Shown in pieces: positions 56,343-64,000 of a stretch of DNA of 64,000 bases. Source of the DNA: JANQRX01 sp963663975 (GTDB lineage Bacteria > Pseudomonadota > Alphaproteobacteria > Rhizobiales > Kaistiaceae). Position numbers and translations under genes: made by a program. A model generated the notes under the pieces. It was not told where the DNA came from, made no database searches, and saw only the letters and a list, made by a program, of their open reading frames with translations. The stretch's first letter is position 1, and every line of letters starts with the position of its first letter. Location of the stretch: positions 620,001 through 684,000 of the forward strand of contig CAXXRA010000015.1 in assembly GCA_963663975.2 (NCBI GenBank), in the 5' to 3' direction.

Positions 56343-58133
56343 CTAGCGTCGCCCGAACAGGCGTTCGATGTCGTGCAGTTTCAGTTCGATATAGGTCGGC
56401 CGGCCGTGATTGCACTGGCCTGATCGAGGCGTCGATTCCATGTCCCGCAGCAGGGCGTCCATTTCCTCCGGTTTCAGGCGCCGGCCGGCGCGGATCGACC
56501 CATGGCAGGACATCGTCGAGGCCACCCCGTCCAGCCTTTGCTCCAGGCCGGTCGTCTGATCCCATTCGGCGATCTGATCGGCCAGGTCGCGAACCAGTGC
56601 CCCGGCGTCGACCCGCCCGAGCACGGCCGGCGTTTCGCGGACCGCCACCGCACCCGGCCCGAAACGTTCCAGGACCAGCCCCAATTCGGCAAACTCGCCG
56701 GCGCGACCGCCGAGGCGGTCGGCCTCGTCCGGGGAGAGTTCGACGATTTCGGGAATCAGCAGGATCTGGCTGGCGACGCCGTTGGCCGCCCGCGCCGCCT
56801 TCAGCTTTTCGTAAACCACCCGCTCGTGGGCGGCATGCTGATCGACAATGACCAGCCCATCGGCGGTTTGTGCCACGATGTAGGTTTCGTGGAGCTGGGC
56901 GCGCGGCGCGCCAAGCGGGCGCTCGGCCGGATCCGGCAGCGGTGTCGGCGGCGCGACCTCGGCGGTGGGGCGGGCAAAGGCAAAGGCCGCGGCCGCAGAT
57001 TCGGCCAGGCCGGCATTGGGGCCGTCATCGGGATATGTCGGTGCTCCGGCGCCGGGGCGGGAGCCCGGCGGCTGCGCCGGCGGAGGCGATGGTCGCCGGA
57101 AGGCGGCGACGGTGGCACCGGTTGCCTGCGTCGATGGGCGCGGGGCCCCCGATGCCAGAAGCTGGCGCACTGCGCCGACGATCAAGCCACGCACCAGGCC
57201 GGGATCGCGAAACCGAACCTCGGCCTTGGTCGGGTGAACGTTGACGTCGACCTGGTCCGGCTCGATCGCGACGAACAGCGCGGCAAGCGGAAAGCGCCGC
57301 GGTTTGATGACGTCGGAATAGCCCGCGCGCAGCGCTCCGAGCAGCTGTTTGTCGCGCACCGGGCGTCTGTTGACGAAGAAATATTGAAACAAGCCGTTGG
57401 CACGATTGTAGGTGGGCAGGCTGATCAATCCGGAAAGGCCCACGCCCTCGCGTTCGGCATCGATCTCGAGCGCATTGTGGTCGAACTCGGTTCCCATCAC
57501 CTGAACGATCCGGTGACGCCGACCGTCCGGTCCAGCGCGCGCCGGCAGATCGATGGTGGTCCGGCTTCCGCCGGCCAGGACGAAATGGATGTCGGGATGG
57601 GCCAGCGCCAAGCGCCGCACGGCGTCGACGATCGCGGTCGTCTCGGCGCGCTCCGATTTCAGAAATTTCAGCCGCGCCGGCGTGGCAAAGAACAGATCGC
57701 GGACTTCAACGCTGGTGCCCTCGCCCAACCCGACCGGCTTGGGCGAGGAACCCCGCCCGGCCTCGACCGTGACCGACCACGCATCCGCCGAACCTTTGGC
57801 GCGCGATGAAATCGACAGCCTCGCCGCCGCACCGATCGAGGCCAGCGCTTCGCCGCGAAAGCCGAGGCTCTCGATGCGGTCGAGCCCGCCGTCGAGCTTG
57901 GAGGTGCAGTGGCGTTCGACGGCCAGCTGCAGATCGTCCCGCGCCATGCCGGCGCCGTCGTCGCTGACCCGGATCAGCGACACGCCGCCGGCCGCGATCA
58001 CCGTCTCGATCTTGCCGGCGCCCGCGTCGACGGCGTTTTCGACCAGTTCCTTGACCACGCTCGCCGGCCGTTCGATCACTTCGCCGGCCGCGATGCGATT
58101 GACCATTTCCCGGTTGAGGCGGCGGATCGTCAT
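56343..58133 (-). CDS. mutL: DNA mismatch repair protein MutL
   Basis: 596 residues. GHKL ATPase: NRIAAGEVIERPASVVKEL, ELVENAVDAGA, SDDGAGM and GFRGEALASIG. The C-terminal domain carries VDQHAAHERVVYEK, fitting the DQHAx2Ex4E endonuclease motif, plus CHGSIRAGRRL. So this is the nicking type of MutL, found in bacteria without MutH. A Pro/Ala-rich linker spans about residues 335-400. Its ATG overlaps the purD stop (ATGA). Confidence 0.96.
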   Translation of the reverse strand: MTIRRLNREMVNRIAAGEVIERPASVVKELVENAVDAGAGKIETVIAAGGVSLIRVSDDGAGMARDDLQLAVERHCTSKLDGGLDRIESLGFRGEALASIGAAARLSISSRAKGSADAWSVTVEAGRGSSPKPVGLGEGTSVEVRDLFFATPARLKFLKSERAETTAIVDAVRRLALAHPDIHFVLAGGSRTTIDLPARAGPDGRRHRIVQVMGTEFDHNALEIDAEREGVGLSGLISLPTYNRANGLFQYFFVNRRPVRDKQLLGALRAGYSDVIKPRRFPLAALFVAIEPDQVDVNVHPTKAEVRFRDPGLVRGLIVGAVRQLLASGAPRPSTQATGATVAAFRRPSPPPAQPPGSRPGAGAPTYPDDGPNAGLAESAAAAFAFARPTAEVAPPTPLPDPAERPLGAPRAQLHETYIVAQTADGLVIVDQHAAHERVVYEKLKAARAANGVASQILLIPEIVELSPDEADRLGGRAGEFAELGLVLERFGPGAVAVRETPAVLGRVDAGALVRDLADQIAEWDQTTGLEQRLDGVASTMSCHGSIRAGRRLKPEEMDALLRDMESTPRSGQCNHGRPTYIELKLHDIERLFGRR

Positions 58134-59455
58134 GGCAGCGGTGATTCTGTCGGATTCTTGGGATGAAGGAAAGATCGGTCGTTTCGTCCGATGGCTCGCC
58201 AGCCGATATCGCGCCGGCAGAACCCACCCGGCCAGTCGATGAGATCGACGGCCCGATAGGCGAGCTTCTGCGCCGCCTCGATATCGGCCGCCGCTGCAGT
58301 GACGCCAAGCACCCGTCCGCCGGCCGAGACCAGCCGGCCGTCAGCCATCGCGGTGCCGGCGTGGAACACCGTCACGCCGGCCTCAGCCTCGGCTCGCCCG
58401 GTTCTGGCGATCGGCGAGCCGCTGCGGTAGGCCGCGGGATAGCCCTGGGCCGCCATCACCACCGTCAGCGCGGCATCCTCGCTCCACACCGGCACCAGGC
58501 CCTCCAGCCTGCCTTCGACCGTCGCCAGCATCATTTCGATCAGATCGCTCTCCAGCCGCATCAGCAGCACCTGGGCTTCCGGATCTCCGAACCGCACATT
58601 GTACTCGATCAGCTGCGGGCCGTCGGCGGTGATCATCAGTCCGGCGTAGAGCACGCCGCGATAGGGCGTACCCTGTTCGGCAAGTGCTGCCACGGTCGGC
58701 CTGACGATCGCCTCGAGGGTCCGTTCGATCATCTCCTCCGTCATCACCGGCGCGGGCGAGTAGGCGCCCATACCGCCGGTGTTGGCTCCGGTATCTCCTT
58801 CACCAACGCGCTTGTGGTCCTGGGCGGTGGCAAGCGGCAGCACATGGTCGCCGTCGGACAAAGCGAAAAAGCTCGCTTCCTCACCGACCAGCAGTGCCTC
58901 GACCACGACCTCTGCGCCGGCTGCTCCGAACGCGCCCGAGAAGCACGCGTCGATCGCAGCATCGGCTTGGGCGATGGTCGCGGCGACGGTCACGCCCTTT
59001 CCGGCCGCCAGCCCGTCGGCCTTGACCACGATCGGCGCGCCGTTTTCCCGGACATGGTCTTTGGCCGCTTGCGCACCGTCGAAGCGCGCAAACGGAGCGG
59101 TCGGGATGCCTGCCCGTTGGCACAGATCCTTGGTGAAACCCTTGGAGCCTTCGAGTCGAGCCGCTGCGCGGGACGGCCCGAAGACTGCGACGCCTTCGGC
59201 TGACAGGCGGTCGGCGAGCCCGTCGACAAGGGGTGCCTCGGGGCCGACGACGACAAGATCGATCGAGCGCGCGGTGCAGAACTCGACAACTGCCCCATGG
59301 TCATTGGGATCGAGTTCGGCGATCGAGGCCAATTGCGCGATGCCCGGATTACCGGGGGCGGCATGGAGACGGCCGAGCTGCGGCGACTTTGCCAGTTTCC
59401 ACGCCAGCGCGTGCTCGCGCCCGCCGCCGCCGATCAGGAGGACATCGGTGGGAAT
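58130..59455 (-). CDS. purD: Phosphoribosylamine-glycine ligase, unusual start codon
   Basis: 441 residues from the chosen start. VLLIGGGGREHALAWKLA, PGNPGIAQLA, ATP-grasp residues in GAPIVVKADGLAAGKGV, and NTGGMGAYSPAP; ends RRDIGWRAIG plus a short extra tail. Second step of purine synthesis. No ATG, GTG or TTG lies close to the natural N-terminus: an AGGGAG site is followed by ATT CCC ACC GAT, so ATT (59455) may be the initiator, perhaps a mutated ATG. The only in-frame alternative is a TTG at 59500 inside MITE copy D. Overlaps mutL by four bases. Confidence 0.9.
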   Translation of the reverse strand: MPTDVLLIGGGGREHALAWKLAKSPQLGRLHAAPGNPGIAQLASIAELDPNDHGAVVEFCTARSIDLVVVGPEAPLVDGLADRLSAEGVAVFGPSRAAARLEGSKGFTKDLCQRAGIPTAPFARFDGAQAAKDHVRENGAPIVVKADGLAAGKGVTVAATIAQADAAIDACFSGAFGAAGAEVVVEALLVGEEASFFALSDGDHVLPLATAQDHKRVGEGDTGANTGGMGAYSPAPVMTEEMIERTLEAIVRPTVAALAEQGTPYRGVLYAGLMITADGPQLIEYNVRFGDPEAQVLLMRLESDLIEMMLATVEGRLEGLVPVWSEDAALTVVMAAQGYPAAYRSGSPIARTGRAEAEAGVTVFHAGTAMADGRLVSAGGRVLGVTAAAADIEAAQKLAYRAVDLIDWPGGFCRRDIGWRAIGRNDRSFLHPKNPTESPLP

Positions 59456-59485
59456 CGGGTTCTCCCTGTCGTTGCGGCGCGCCAG

Positions 59486-59756
59486 AGCCCTTTCAACCAA
59501 CTCGGAGCCAATTCTGTTTCACGATCGGCGAGGCGATCCGGCGTCGAAACGATCGATGGGCGATGCCTGTGCATCGTTTCCAGATTGGTTCGGCGTTGGG
59601 CGTCCGCCAATCAACAAACCCGAAGGGACGGGCTATTTTGCGCCAATTCCAGTGCCAATTCTCTTGACCGTATCCCCGGTACGCTCTTCGAGCCTTGACT
59701 TGATCTCGTCACAAAATCGCTCCGCCAGAATGGCTCCGATTTGGTTGAAACGGCTC
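59486..59756 (+). mobile_element. MITE-like element, copy D
   Basis: 271 bases with inverted repeats GAGCCCTTTCAACCAACTCG and GAGCCGTTTCAACCAAATCG (minus strand); CA at the left border and TA at the right. Full-length form like copy A. It lies between the divergent purD and ubiA genes and probably separates purD from its original promoter. Confidence 0.85.
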
Positions 59757-59830
59757 TAACAGGTGAGTTGGCAACTGTCCACGCAGCTTGAAGCTTTCCT
59801 TGGCCCGGCGGCCGCCCTAAGACTTGGGCC

Positions 59831-60772
59831 ATGACCACACCCGACAGCCAGACGGTGCGCGATGCCGTCCGCGGGCACTGGGCCGACCGCCTTGTTCCCA
59901 AAGCGTGGCGGCCGTACGCCAGGCTCGCTCGTCTGGAGCGGCCGATCGGCTGGTGGCTCTTGCTGTGGCCGTGCTGGTGGTCGGCGGCGTTGGCCGCCCG
60001 AGCCGCGGGAAACGCCGTTCCCGACCTTTACCACTTGCTCCTTTTCCTGATTGGCGCGATCGCCATACGGGGCGCGGGATGTACCTACAATGATATCATC
60101 GATCGCGACCTCGATGCGCAGGTGGCGCGCACCCGATCGCGACCGATACCAAGCGGCCAGGTCTCGCTCACCCGGGCGCGCATCTTTCTTCTCGCCCTGC
60201 TGACGGTCGGGCTGTTGACGCTGGTCCAGTTCAACACTTTCACCATTATCCTCGGCGCCGCCTCGCTGCCGGTCATCGCGATCTATCCCTTCGCCAAGAG
60301 AGTTACGAACTGGCCGCAAGTTGTTCTGGGATTTGCTTTTTCGTGGGGCGCGTTGATGGGCTGGGCGGCCGCTTTCGACCGCCTCGACTGGCCGCCAGTG
60401 CTACTCTACGCCGGCGGCATCGCCTGGACGATCGGATACGACACCATCTACGCCCATCAGGATCGCGAAGACGACGCGGTCATTGGTATTCGATCGACCG
60501 CGCGGCTGTTCGGGTCACGCACCAAGCTTCTGCTGGTGGGGTTCTACGGCGGAGCGACGGTGTTGTTCGCCATCGCCGTGGTGATGGTGGGCGGCGGCCC
60601 TGTGGCACTGGCCGGGCTCGGCCTCGGGGCTCTTCATCTGGCCTGGCAAGTCACCACGCTCGACGCCGGCGATGCGGAGGGATGCCTCATCCGCTTCCGC
60701 GCCAATCGCGATTATGGCTGGATCGTCTTTGCCGGTCTGGTCGCCGATTCGCTGGTGAACGCGCTCATCTGA
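59831..60772 (+). CDS. ubiA: 4-hydroxybenzoate polyprenyltransferase
   Basis: 313 residues, eight or nine membrane helices. Both Asp-rich motifs are present: YNDIIDRDLDAQVARTRSRP (NDxxDxxxD) and DTIYAHQDREDDAVIG. Attaches the polyprenyl tail to 4-hydroxybenzoate in ubiquinone synthesis. Divergent from purD across MITE copy D. Confidence 0.95.
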   Translation: MTTPDSQTVRDAVRGHWADRLVPKAWRPYARLARLERPIGWWLLLWPCWWSAALAARAAGNAVPDLYHLLLFLIGAIAIRGAGCTYNDIIDRDLDAQVARTRSRPIPSGQVSLTRARIFLLALLTVGLLTLVQFNTFTIILGAASLPVIAIYPFAKRVTNWPQVVLGFAFSWGALMGWAAAFDRLDWPPVLLYAGGIAWTIGYDTIYAHQDREDDAVIGIRSTARLFGSRTKLLLVGFYGGATVLFAIAVVMVGGGPVALAGLGLGALHLAWQVTTLDAGDAEGCLIRFRANRDYGWIVFAGLVADSLVNALI

Positions 60773-60775
60773 GCG

Positions 60776-61324
60776 TCAGGTGCGGGCGATGATCTCGCGT
60801 GCGGTCAGGTGAACCATGCGCTCAGGAATTCCGGTTTTGCGTCGCGTGAGAAAGCGTGGGCGCCGGGCGCCGAACGGCGAGCCGCGCCGTCGCGGTTGGC
60901 TGGCGTAGGTCGCGGCCGAGACATCACCGTCGAGGAACCGGCTGACGCCGCCATCGGGCGACACCAGCAGCAGAGGCAGGCCGAGCTCGCGGCCCCACGC
61001 CTGCCAGTCATGGGCGATGTCCTGCGGTGCGCCGCCACGCGACAGCTGCACGACAAGGTCGGGATTGATGTGCGAGAGTTCCAGTACCAGCGGCGCGGTT
61101 TCCGTGTCGGTGGCGATCCGAACCGCGACTCCGTCGTAATCGGTCACCGGAATGGTGACGATCCGTGGTAGCTCGGCTGATGGGTGCCGCAACACCGCGC
61201 GTTGCCGATCGAGATAGAGGTGCACCGCGCTGCCCGCTTCGGCCGCGCTGTGAACCGGCAGGGCGCACGGGTCGAGCCGGAATGCCCGGCTCGACCCGGC
61301 GGCTGCACCGCCGCTTACGCTCAT
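60776..61324 (-). CDS. DUF6101 protein
   Basis: 182 residues. SSRAFRLDPCALPVHSAA at the start, HDWQAWGRELGLPLLLVSPD in the middle and ARRPRFLTRRKTGIPERMV near the end match this alphaproteobacterial family of unknown function. No signal peptide or membrane helix. Its end is three bases from the convergent ubiA stop. Confidence 0.72.
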   Translation of the reverse strand: MSVSGGAAAGSSRAFRLDPCALPVHSAAEAGSAVHLYLDRQRAVLRHPSAELPRIVTIPVTDYDGVAVRIATDTETAPLVLELSHINPDLVVQLSRGGAPQDIAHDWQAWGRELGLPLLLVSPDGGVSRFLDGDVSAATYASQPRRRGSPFGARRPRFLTRRKTGIPERMVHLTAREIIART

Positions 61325-61494
61325 GACGCCTCAGTGTTCCCTGGCGGGCTCTTTTTTTGGCCTCGCTTTATGGGCACACAATGCCACGCCGCGATTGGTT
61401 TCTGGTTAACCGGCGCGGTTAAATTTTTGTGTTTTTGGAAAGGGTTAGCGAACTCCCACCGGACACGGTTACGGAAACGGCCACTGACTATGGT

Positions 61495-62913
61495 TCACAG
61501 AACCTTGCCCGGATTGAGGATGCCGTTGGGATCGAAGGCGGCCTTCAGCCGCCGCATCATGGCAAGTTCGGTCTCGCTTCTGAAGTTGACCAGCAGATCG
61601 CGTTTCAACTGGCCGATACCGTGTTCGGCCGCGATGGTGCCGCCGAGTTCGGCGACGATACCGTGCACCACCGCGTTGACCTCGTCCCAGCGGTCGAGAA
61701 ACGTCTGTTTGTCGGCTCCCACGGGCTGGCCGATATTGAAATGGATATTGCCGTCGCCGAGGTGTCCGAAGGGCAATGGCCGACACCCCGGGATCAAGTC
61801 GGCGACCGCTGCCGCGCCGCGCTCCACCAGCTCCGGCACCGCTTCCACCGGCACCGCGACATCGTGCTTGATGGACGCGCCCTCCCGTCGCTGCACCACG
61901 GACAGGTCGTGCCGGATGCGCCACAATTGGGCCGCCTGATCCAGGTTTTCGGCACGCACGCCGTCGGCGGCCAGGCCGACCTCCATTCCGCGTGCGAAAA
62001 TGACTTCCGCGGCATCGTTCGCGGCTTCGGCCGAGCGTCCCGAGGAGACCTCGAATAGGACGTACCAATCGTGGCGGCCGGCCAACGGGTCACGGGTTCC
62101 CGGCACGTGACGCAGCACAAGCTCGAGCGCCAGCCGAGGCATGAGTTCGAAAGCCGTGAGATCGCTTGCGGACGTCTCTCGTGCAATGGTCAGAAGCCGC
62201 AGCGCGGCGGCCGGTGACGGCACGCCACAGAACACCACCGCCTTTGCCAGCGGCCGGGGGAACAGTTTCAATGCCGCCGCGGTGATGATCCCCAGCGACC
62301 CCTCAGCGCCGATGAAAAGCTGTTTCAGATCGTAGCCGGTGTTGTCTTTTCTGAGGGTCCGCAGCCCGTCCCAGACCTCGCCGGTGGCGAGGACCACCTC
62401 GATCCCCAGCACCAGATCACGCGTCGTGCCGTAGGCCAGCACCGCCGTACCGCCGGCATTGGTCGACAAATTGCCGCCGATCTGGCACGAGCCTTCCGAG
62501 GCCAGGGTGAGGGGGAACATGCGGTCGACCGCACCGGCGGCGTCCTGCACCGCAGCCAAGGTCATGCCGGCTTCGGCGATCAGATAATCGCCGGTCGCGT
62601 TGATCTCGCGGACCTGTGCCAGGCGTGTCAGTGAGACGATGATGTCCATGCCACCCTGGCGTGGGACCTGTCCGCCGACCAGACCGGTATTGCCGCCCTG
62701 GGGGACCAGCGCGGTTCCGGTGGTGTTGGCCAGTCGGACGATCGCCGCCACCTGGTCGACGGTGCCGGGACGAAGGACCAGGGCCGCCCCTTGCCGAAAC
62801 AGGCCGCGGGGTTCCTCCACATAGGCCGCCATGTCGCCGGGGTCGCTCAGCGCATAGCGCTCCCCGACAATATCGACAAAGCCTGTGAGAGGCGGCGTGA
62901 TGGCGGCATTCAT
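61495..62913 (-). CDS. FAD-linked D-2-hydroxyacid dehydrogenase, GlcD/D-lactate dehydrogenase type
   Basis: 472 residues. FAD-binding type 4 domain with VPQGGNTGLVGGQVP, SEGSCQIGGNLSTNAGG and LFIGAEGSLGIITAA. The C-terminal oxidase domain has PFGHLGDGNIHFN, AAEHGIGQLKRDLL and FDPNGILNPGKVL. Oxidises a D-2-hydroxyacid (D-lactate, glycolate or D-2-hydroxyglutarate cannot be told apart here). Divergent from fabI. Confidence 0.88.
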   Translation of the reverse strand: MNAAITPPLTGFVDIVGERYALSDPGDMAAYVEEPRGLFRQGAALVLRPGTVDQVAAIVRLANTTGTALVPQGGNTGLVGGQVPRQGGMDIIVSLTRLAQVREINATGDYLIAEAGMTLAAVQDAAGAVDRMFPLTLASEGSCQIGGNLSTNAGGTAVLAYGTTRDLVLGIEVVLATGEVWDGLRTLRKDNTGYDLKQLFIGAEGSLGIITAAALKLFPRPLAKAVVFCGVPSPAAALRLLTIARETSASDLTAFELMPRLALELVLRHVPGTRDPLAGRHDWYVLFEVSSGRSAEAANDAAEVIFARGMEVGLAADGVRAENLDQAAQLWRIRHDLSVVQRREGASIKHDVAVPVEAVPELVERGAAAVADLIPGCRPLPFGHLGDGNIHFNIGQPVGADKQTFLDRWDEVNAVVHGIVAELGGTIAAEHGIGQLKRDLLVNFRSETELAMMRRLKAAFDPNGILNPGKVL

Positions 62914-63059
62914 GGAGGCCCGGATACTAGGGCCCCGGCGGGCGAGGAGTCGAGGAAGGGCCGGGCTGGCCAGTGCCCGTCCTGGCCATGGCCGGTTTGC
63001 TTGATGCCGCAGCGGCCGTGTGCGATAGGAGGCGCCGCCGCAGGGAAGGTAGGGGACCG

Positions 63060-63866
63060 ATGGCAGGACTGATGGCGGGCAAACGGGGCCTGGTTCTGGG
63101 CGTCGCCAACAACCGCTCCATCGCCTGGGGCATCGCCAAGGCGATTCACGACGAGGGCGGTGAAATTGCCTTCACCTACCAAAGCGATTCGCTGCGGCGC
63201 AGGGTCGAACCGCTTTCGGAAGAACTCGGCGGGCACGTCATCGGCCACTGCGATGTTGCCGATGAAGCGACCATCGATGCCGTCTTCGCCAACCTTGCCA
63301 AGCTGTGGGACCGTCTCGATTTTGTTGTCCATGCGGTGGCGTTTTCCGATCGTGAGCAACTGACCGGCCGCTACGTCGAAACCACCGCCGACAACTTCGC
63401 CAACACCATGCTGATCTCGTGCTACTCGCTGACCGCCTTGGCCAGGCGCGCTGAAAAGCTGATGACGGAAGGCGGTTCGATCCTGACGCTGACCTATTAT
63501 GGCGCCGAGAAGGTCATGCCCCACTACAACGTGATGGGGGTGGCCAAGGCGGCGCTCGAAGCCAGCGTCCGCTATTTGGCCGTCGACCTCGGTAAAAGCG
63601 GCATTCGCGTCAACGCCGTTTCGGCCGGCCCGATCAGGACTCTGGCGTCGTCCGGCATTGGCGATTTTCGCTACATCCTCAAATGGAACGAGTACAACTC
63701 GCCCCTGGGCCGGACGGTGTCGACCAGCGAGGTCGGCAGCTCTGCGGTCTATCTCCTGTCCGATCTGTCGCGGGCGGTGACCGGCGAGGTGCACCACGTC
63801 GATTCCGGCTACCATGTGGTCGGTATGAAGGCCGTCGACGCCCCTGATTTGACCAAGATCGACTGA
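63060..63866 (+). CDS. fabI: Enoyl-[acyl-carrier-protein] reductase (NADH)
   Basis: 268 residues, start after a GGAAGGTAGGGG site. SDR fold: RGLVLGVANNRSIAWGIAK (NAD site), VVHAVAFSDREQL, catalytic Tyr-x6-Lys in HYNVMGVAKAALEASVRY, and PIRTLASSGIGDF. Performs the last reduction of each fatty-acid elongation round. Confidence 0.95.
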   Translation: MAGLMAGKRGLVLGVANNRSIAWGIAKAIHDEGGEIAFTYQSDSLRRRVEPLSEELGGHVIGHCDVADEATIDAVFANLAKLWDRLDFVVHAVAFSDREQLTGRYVETTADNFANTMLISCYSLTALARRAEKLMTEGGSILTLTYYGAEKVMPHYNVMGVAKAALEASVRYLAVDLGKSGIRVNAVSAGPIRTLASSGIGDFRYILKWNEYNSPLGRTVSTSEVGSSAVYLLSDLSRAVTGEVHHVDSGYHVVGMKAVDAPDLTKID

Positions 63867-63903
63867 TCGGCAGTCGAACCCCCTTTTGCGGCCAATCGAC
63901 GCC

Positions 63904-64000
63904 ATGTCGGATATCCCCACGCTCGTCCTTTTGCGTCACGGTGAGACCGACTGGAACCGCCAGGCCAGGCTGCAGGGCCAGCGCGACATTCCGCTGAACG
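63904..64000 (+). CDS. Histidine phosphatase (phosphoglycerate-mutase family), 5' end only
   Basis: The first 32 codons: MSDIPTLVLLRHGETDWNRQ, then ARLQGQRDIPLN. The RHGE motif holds the phospho-accepting His, and the QGQxDxPL signature is typical of the family. The gene runs off the right edge, so its exact type cannot be judged. Confidence 0.9.
   Translation, partial: MSDIPTLVLLRHGETDWNRQARLQGQRDIPLN

Overview
The window is GC-rich alphaproteobacterial chromosome. The lineage call rests on gene order and family content: a cpdR-type single receiver next to a histidinol-phosphatase / N-formylglutamate amidohydrolase pair, short HisG with HisZ, TIGR01459 HAD plus ribF, DUF4170-waaA-lpxK, DUF2093 beside mutL, a DUF6101 protein and a CIRCE-controlled groESL operon. 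A Rhodospirillales/Rhizobiales-like bacterium fits best; no rRNA is present to settle it.

Layout. 1-6,465 is core: the 5' end of gltB (minus), threonine aldolase, an Hsp20, an alpha/beta hydrolase, hisN, an N-formylglutamate amidohydrolase, cpdR and tRNA-Val(GAC). From the tRNA to about 28.5 kb lies an accessory region. It holds a plasmid/ICE-like run of overlapping small genes (Toprim/Spo11-like, TSCPD-like, DUF3631 helicase-like, TubC-N-like), an IS3, a frameshifted eight-helix membrane protein, a kinase-like membrane protein, two IS1182-family copies, a TadE/TadG pair, a Sel1-repeat protein, an IS30, a second alpha/beta hydrolase, a nonsense-mutated small membrane protein and a scrambled transposase relic. 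About half of the coding sequences here carry frameshifts or stops, whereas the core operons on both sides are intact, so this looks like genuine decay rather than general sequence error.

28.5-33.4 kb returns to core functions: an L,D-transpeptidase, 3-methyladenine glycosylase, and the minus-strand hisS-hisZ-hisG operon. 34.1-37.0 kb holds a secreted multi-domain beta/gamma-crystallin protein whose signal peptide is split by an IS5-family element with a perfect 4-bp target duplication. Then come groEL-groES with CIRCE, a sigma-54 activator, HAD-ribF, a lipoprotein, tadA, a pseudouridine synthase, rsmD, two M16 peptidases, a MATE transporter, pmbA, DUF4170-waaA-lpxK, an IS481 element, DUF2093-mutL-purD (minus), ubiA, DUF6101, an FAD-linked dehydrogenase, fabI and the start of a histidine-phosphatase gene.

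The most distinctive structure is a family of about 200-270 bp MITE-like repeats (four copies at 33.4, 44.2, 55.9 and 59.5 kb). Their terminal inverted repeats begin GAGCCC and sit against TA dinucleotides. They lie directly against essential genes: one forms the leader of hisS, one forms the stop codon of tadA and the C-terminus of a lipoprotein, one supplies the G of the lpxK stop codon and was then cut off from it by the IS481, and one lies just upstream of purD, which lacks an ordinary start codon. Other points of interest are the IS5-split crystallin gene, the kinase-like membrane protein and a structured, terminator-ended intergenic stretch that could be a small RNA.
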